Part shown: piece after piece, positions 60,001 through 64,000 of the stretch | Layout of the letters: each line of letters begins with the position of its first letter | Position numbering within the stretch: position 1 is the stretch's first letter | From: CAITWD01 sp963727285 | Lineage (GTDB): Bacteria > Actinomycetota > Thermoleophilia > Miltoncostaeales > Miltoncostaeaceae | NCBI GenBank assembly: GCA_963727285.1 | Contig: CAVSFF010000011.1 | Span: 186,001-250,000, forward strand | Length of the DNA stretch: 64,000 bases | Direction: 5' to 3' | The notes under the pieces: generated by a model | The model's database searches: none | The model's input: the letters and a program-made list of their open reading frames with translations, nothing else | What the model was told of the DNA's origin: nothing | Translations under genes and position numbers: made by a program

Positions 60001-62426
60001 CCGGTCCTGGCGCGCTGACCGTCAACCCCTTCACCGCGGTGCCGAACGCATCCGCATATGCGGCCCAGCTGTGCAACGCCACCGGCGCCGGCTGCCAGGC
60101 ACCGGTGGCGCTCACGCCCTCGGGGTACGTCTTCCCGGGGCTCGTCGGCGGGACGACCTACACGATCAAGCTGGCGGCGGTCGGGGACGGCGTCGCCTTT
60201 GCGACATCCGCCGCCGCATCGCAAACCGGCACACCGAGTGCATCGCGGCTCGCCGCACCCGCCGTCGCACTGACGGGAGGACCCGGCGCCCTCACGGTCA
60301 ACGCCTTCGCCGCGATCCCGAACGCGACCGGGTATGCCGCCCAGCTCTGCGATGCGGCCGGCGTCACCTGTCAGAGCCCACTCACGGTGCCGACCTCCGG
60401 CACGACCTTCGCCGGGCTCTCCGGCGGGGTGACCTACACCGTCAAGGTCATCGCCAAGGGCGACGGCGTCGTCTTTGCAGATTCGCTGCCCGCCTCCCAG
60501 ACCGGCGTGCCTGCGGCGGTGGCGCTGGCGGCGCCGGCGTTCACGGTGGTCGCCGGTCCGGGTGCCGTGACCGTGAACGCGTTCGCCTCCGTGCCCAACG
60601 CGACCGGGTACGCGGCCCAGCTCTGCGATGCCGCGGGTGCCAACTGCGCCACACCGGTCGCCACCACGTCCGCCGGCTACGCCTTTACGGGCCTTGTCGG
60701 CGGCACCACCTACGCGGTCAAGCTGACGGCGGTCGGAGACGGTCTCGCATATGCGACATCGGTACCGGCGACCCAGACAGCGGTGGCGGCCGCGGTCCGT
60801 CTGCCCTCGCCGAGCTTCACGCTGTCGCCCGGCGGGTCATCGCTTGTGCTCAACAACTTCGCCGCCGTCCCGAACGCGACCGCGTACGCGGCCCAGCTCT
60901 GCGACGCGGCCGGCCAGAACTGCCGGGCATCGGCCCCCGTGACCACCTCCGGCACGACCTATCCCGGGCTCACCGGCGGTACCACCTATTCGGTCAAGCT
61001 CACCGCGATCGGCGACGGCGTCGTCTACGCGACCTCGTCGCCCGCCGTGCAGACGGGGATCGCCGGCGCCGCGGCTCCGACGGCCCCGACCGTGACCGGC
61101 GGTTCGGCCGCCTGGACCAACGCGCCGTCGGTGACCGTCAGCGCGTCGGGGTCCACGGTGACCGATGTCTCGGGGATCGCCGGGTACGAGTACGAGACCT
61201 CCACCGACGGCGGGGCCACGTGGGGCGCGCCGACCTCCGCGGGCGGGGTCGTGATCACGAGCGAGGGCGTGACCCTCGTGCGCTTCCGGGCGGTGTCGGG
61301 CAACGGCGTCGAATCGACCTGGTCACCGACTTCGGGCGACCTTGGCACCGTGCGGATCGATCGCACCGCACCCGGTCTGCCCACGGTAGCCGGTGGATCG
61401 AGCGTCGTGTCGACGACGCCGGTGACGGTCACCGGAGCCGGTGCGTCCGATCCGTGCGCGGCCAACGCGTGCGCCGGGGTCAGCGGCTACCAGCACCGCA
61501 TCTCGAGTGACGCGGGCGCGAATTGGTCGGGGCCGGCCGACGGCGGATCCGCGACGGTCTCCGCCAACGGCGTCAGCTACGTCGAACTCCGTACGGTCGA
61601 CGCCGCCGGAAATGTCTCGCCGTGGTCGGATCCTTCGGCCTCGTCCGAGGCCGACATCACCGCGGCGACGGCGGCGATTTCGCATGTCGTGGTGATCGTG
61701 ATGGAGAACTCCGACTATTCGCAGATCGTCGATTCGGCAAACGCTCCGTATCTCAACTCGCTGGCGCACACCTACGGGTTGGCGGCCAACATGGATGCCG
61801 TCGCACACCCATCGCTGCCGAACTACATCGCGATGACCTCGGGCGGCACCCAGGGAGTTATCGACGACGGCAACCCGTCCGAGTATCCGCTGTCGGTGCC
61901 GTCGATCTTTTCCCAGCTCGGCACAAACTGGAAGTCGCTTGCCGAGTCGATGCCGTCGAACTGCGCGACGGTCGACAGCGGGACGTACGCCGCTCGTCAC
62001 AACCCGGCGACCTTCTACACGAACATCGCCAGCCAGTGCGCCACCCAGGACGTTCCGCTCGGCGCGACGCCGGACATCTCAAGCGCGTTCACCTTCATCG
62101 CCCCGAATCTCTGCGATGACACCCACGACTGCACGGACGCGACCGGCGACACGTGGCTGTCGAATTTCATTCCGCAGCTGCTCGCCACCTCGCAGTACCA
62201 GTCCGGGTCAACGGCCGTGTTCATCACCTGGGACGAAAACGATTCGTACGCCCCCGGCAACCAGATCCCGACGATCGTGATTTCGCCGACGACCCACGGC
62301 GTCAAGAGCATGGAGGCGTTCACGCACTACTCCCTGCTGCGGACCGCCGAGGAGCTGCTGGGCCTGCCGCTGCTCGGTGCCGCACAGCAGGCGAACTCCA
62401 TGAGCCAGGCGTTCAATCTGCCATAG
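54073..62426 (+). CDS. Giant secreted protein: pentapeptide repeats, 23 FN3-like Cys-pair repeats, C-terminal phosphoesterase
   Basis: About 2784 residues after restoring one G in the run at 57525-57527. Signal peptide (residues 1-36). Residues about 45-195 are A(N/D)LxG pentapeptide repeats forming a right-handed beta-helix. Residues about 217-2330 are 23 tandem repeats of 92 residues, each with a GYSAQLCNAAGxxC motif (C-x6-C), a TTAGTTFxGLxGGTTY strand and a TVKLTAxGDGVAYADS strand, like bacterial FN3 domains. Two Ig-like domains follow (to about 2530). The last 250 residues start SHVVVIVMENSDYSQI and contain HPSLPNYIAMTSGG, TFIAPNLCDDTHDC and VFITWDEND, the phosphoesterase/acid phosphatase (AcpA, phospholipase C) family. 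Likely exported and enzymatic at the surface. Confidence 0.85.
54721..61060 (+). repeat. 23 tandem 276-bp coding repeats
   Basis: The period is 276 bases, measured for example between the CTCTGC codon pairs at 55102 and 55378. Repeats stay in frame and keep the Cys pair and Gly-Thr strands, but differ at many third positions, so they are not recent perfect duplications. The high similarity makes this region vulnerable to assembly collapse, and the copy number may be underestimated. Confidence 0.85.
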
Positions 62427-62570
62427 CCCCGGGGCCCCCGGCGGTCACGTTGGCGGTACCACACCCGTGTGGCCGCGACGCCGCCGAGCGGGCCGGATGA
62501 TTGCCGGAGTGTCGCAGCGCCCCGGAGTGCCGGACGCGCCGACAACCGGTCAAAGTGTGCCTAAACTGCG

Positions 62571-63272
62571 GTGGAAACCCGGAATGCGGACGGGGTTCGC
62601 GAGGAACCAGCAAGGGATGGCACCACGTTGCCTGATCCGACCATCGGTACCAACGCCCCCGAACAGCAGCGAACGCCGCACCCGGATGGTCTGGTCGATG
62701 TCCTGGCCCGCCATCCGAACGGCCTGACCATCACCGAGATGGTCGGGATGGTCGGTGAGTCCGACACCCGGATTCGGCGCGCGCTTGCGCAATTGGCCGC
62801 CGCCGGCGCCGTCGCCTCCCGCAAGGACCCGCCCGTCGGCCGCGGGCGTCCGACGATGCGCTTCCGGCTCGTGCCGACGACCAACACGTGGGCGCGCATC
62901 GCGTTGGTATTGCTCGACGTGGTCGCCACCCAGGGCATCGACGAGGCGACGGTCCGGGCGGCTGCCCGGACACAAGGGGCGGCCCTGCTCGCCGCGACGT
63001 CCGCCAAGGACGTGTTCGGTGCCATGGGCGAGCTCGGATTCGCGCCCCGGGACGTCTCGGCGCCGGCGGATGTGCGCGCGGGTCGCACCCGGCTCGAGTT
63101 CCTGAACTGTCCGCTTCGCGACGGCGTCCTGGCGCAGGGTGGCCATGCGATCTGCGCCGCCCATCACGGGCTGGCGGAGGGAATGTGCTCGGTGTCCGGC
63201 AGCGAGGTCGCCGAGTTTGTCGTGCGCGACCCGGTCCGCGTCGGCTGCCGGGTGACGACCGCCATGCGGTAG
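62571..63272 (+). CDS. Winged-helix regulator with C-terminal cysteines (SufR-like)
   Basis: Up to 233 residues. HTH: DGLVDVLARHPNGLTITEMVGMVGESDTRIRRALAQLAAAGAVASRKDPPVGRGRPTMRFRLV. The C-terminal part has the pattern NCPLRDGVLAQGGHAICAAHHGLAEGMCSV, with three spaced cysteines as in SufR-type regulators, where they bind an Fe-S cluster and sense iron or redox state. The start is uncertain: GTG at 62571, or TTG at 62628 (LPDPTIGTNAP), which has AAGGGA upstream and gives 214 residues. No suf genes are in view, so its target is unknown. Confidence 0.75.
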   Translation: METRNADGVREEPARDGTTLPDPTIGTNAPEQQRTPHPDGLVDVLARHPNGLTITEMVGMVGESDTRIRRALAQLAAAGAVASRKDPPVGRGRPTMRFRLVPTTNTWARIALVLLDVVATQGIDEATVRAAARTQGAALLAATSAKDVFGAMGELGFAPRDVSAPADVRAGRTRLEFLNCPLRDGVLAQGGHAICAAHHGLAEGMCSVSGSEVAEFVVRDPVRVGCRVTTAMR

Positions 63273-63617
63273 CCCGCCCGGAGGGTTGGGGACCACGGTC
63301 GCCGTCCGCGCGTGGGTCCGGGGACCGCCTGCCCGGGTGTGCGGCCCGCAGCGGTTCCGTCGCGTCGGCGGCATCCGGGCCGCTCCCGGCGGCGAGCGCC
63401 GCCCGTTGCCGCCGGAGTCCTCGCGCGGCCGACGGGGTTATTCGCAGCGTTCCGGGAGCTTCGAGGCGACCCATGGCACGCATGCAGTCCCTGGAAAACA
63501 CGGAAAGCGGACGGATTGCGGACGCCGTGCCAAGGATATTTGGTGGCAATTGCTCAGGGACTCGGACGGGGGTGCCGATGGATGCAGCACAGGCAGTCAA
63601 CACCGTGAGGCCCCGTA
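63273..63617. other. Gene-free gap before the last gene
   Basis: 345 bases with no believable gene. Near the end, TTGCGG (63516-63521) and an AT-rich GATATTTGG stretch (63535-63543) may form a weak promoter, and GAGG lies before the ATG at 63618. Confidence 0.35.
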
Positions 63618-64000
63618 ATGCGCATCCCCGTAGACGTCCGTCCCGAACGGGCAGCCATTCGCCGACGCGGTTGTCGTCGGCGCGGCCGTCGCGGTGGCCG
63701 GTGCGGCGCTGGTTGGGGGCGTGGCCCTGCGTCCCGGGGTCGCATCGGCAACGTCGGTGACTCCGGTCGCCCCGGCAGCCTCGTTCGCCAGCCTCCTGTA
63801 CGACACCGACGCCAACGTGTCGGTGCTCACCAGCGGTCTCAGCCCGGACGGGAGCACGATCGGTCCGGCGCTGACCCCGGACCGCGGCGGCGTGCGCCAG
63901 GAACCCTCGGGCACCAACATGCTCGGGATGAACGCGCCCGACAACGCGGCACGCGATCGCGAAGATCAACGCCAAGCAACTCTTGGGCCGGACGCCGAGC
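63618..64000 (+). CDS. Exported protein of unknown function, 3' end outside window, two frame breaks
   Basis: Reads MRIPVDVRPERAAIR, then a hydrophobic signal segment VVVGAAVAVAGAALVGGVAL ending near VASA, then SFASLLYDTDANVSVLTSGLSPDGSTIG and finally AIAKINAKQLLGRTPS at the window edge. The three pieces join if CG is restored at about 63661 and 63955, the same repair as elsewhere in the window. The mature part resembles no family I know. It may be a Tat or Sec substrate of the envelope. Confidence 0.5.
   Translation, partial: MRIPVDVRPERAAIRRRGCRRRGRRGGRCGAGWGRGPASRGRIGNVGDSGRPGSLVRQPPVRHRRQRVGAHQRSQPGREHDRSGADPGPRRRAPGTLGHQHARDERARQRGTRSRRSTPSNSWAGRR

Noticed and set aside
54721..61060. 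CRISPR or satellite-like array
   Set aside because: The 276-bp unit is a multiple of three, stays in frame and encodes a conserved domain; there are no short identical repeats with unique spacers.
63273..63617. A cyclic-dinucleotide riboswitch in the leader of the last gene
   Set aside because: A few purine-rich patches recall such elements, but the conserved core of the c-di-GMP or ydaO-type motifs could not be aligned.

Overview
This 64 kb window comes from a high-GC actinobacterial chromosome. Many genes start with GTG or TTG and gene pairs often overlap by ATGA. The backbone is rpmE-prfA-prmC-glyA-(SDR)-wecA-atpIBEFHAGDC followed by hpf-secA-prfB-ftsEX-ctpA-rnr-smpB-ssrA. That order and the overall gene content suggest Actinomycetota, possibly class Thermoleophilia (inference; no rRNA gene is present to confirm it). 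No tRNA, rRNA, insertion sequence, prophage or CRISPR array was seen.

Layout. 1-5.4 kb: end of a gamma-glutamyltransferase, a minus-strand operon (Lon-N protein, YgfZ, a 92-residue protein), hisC and pepA. 5.6-8.2 kb: an enoyl-CoA hydratase facing etfBA (beta-oxidation and electron transfer). 8.5-21.5 kb: translation, one-carbon and envelope genes leading into the complete F1Fo ATP synthase operon. 21.5-29 kb: an MFS transporter, an M20 peptidase, a sugar-nucleotide block (ugd, NDP-sugar pyrophosphorylase, SIS isomerase) and mtnA. 29-39.4 kb: ribosome hibernation, Sec secretion, release factor 2, FtsEX, a C-terminal processing protease, an RNase II/R enzyme and the trans-translation pair smpB/ssrA. 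39.8-43.3 kb: a ferredoxin-reductase-type flavoprotein, an aminotransferase and a divergent LysR regulator. 44-51.3 kb: an ArsR regulator and a six-gene hydrogenase-4/formate-hydrogenlyase-like complex (hyfB, C, E, F, G, I), whose large subunit keeps two CxxC pairs. 51.3-64 kb: envelope and secreted proteins, dominated by a giant (about 2784 residue) secreted protein with an N-terminal pentapeptide-repeat helix, 23 tandem 92-residue repeats that each carry a cysteine pair, and a C-terminal phosphoesterase domain.

A strong feature of the sequence itself is the number of interrupted reading frames, even in indispensable genes (atpA, atpB, glyA). About twenty of them need exactly two bases restored, and each is repaired by putting back one CG so that the local sequence reads CGCG. 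About eight others are single-base changes, most of them in G-runs. I read these as consensus errors rather than pseudogenes, so the affected genes are annotated across the breaks.

Regulatory sequence is unusually readable. Several genes have a TAnnnT -10 box 6-9 bases before the start codon, implying leaderless mRNAs. Convergent gene pairs are separated by perfect GC-rich hairpins.
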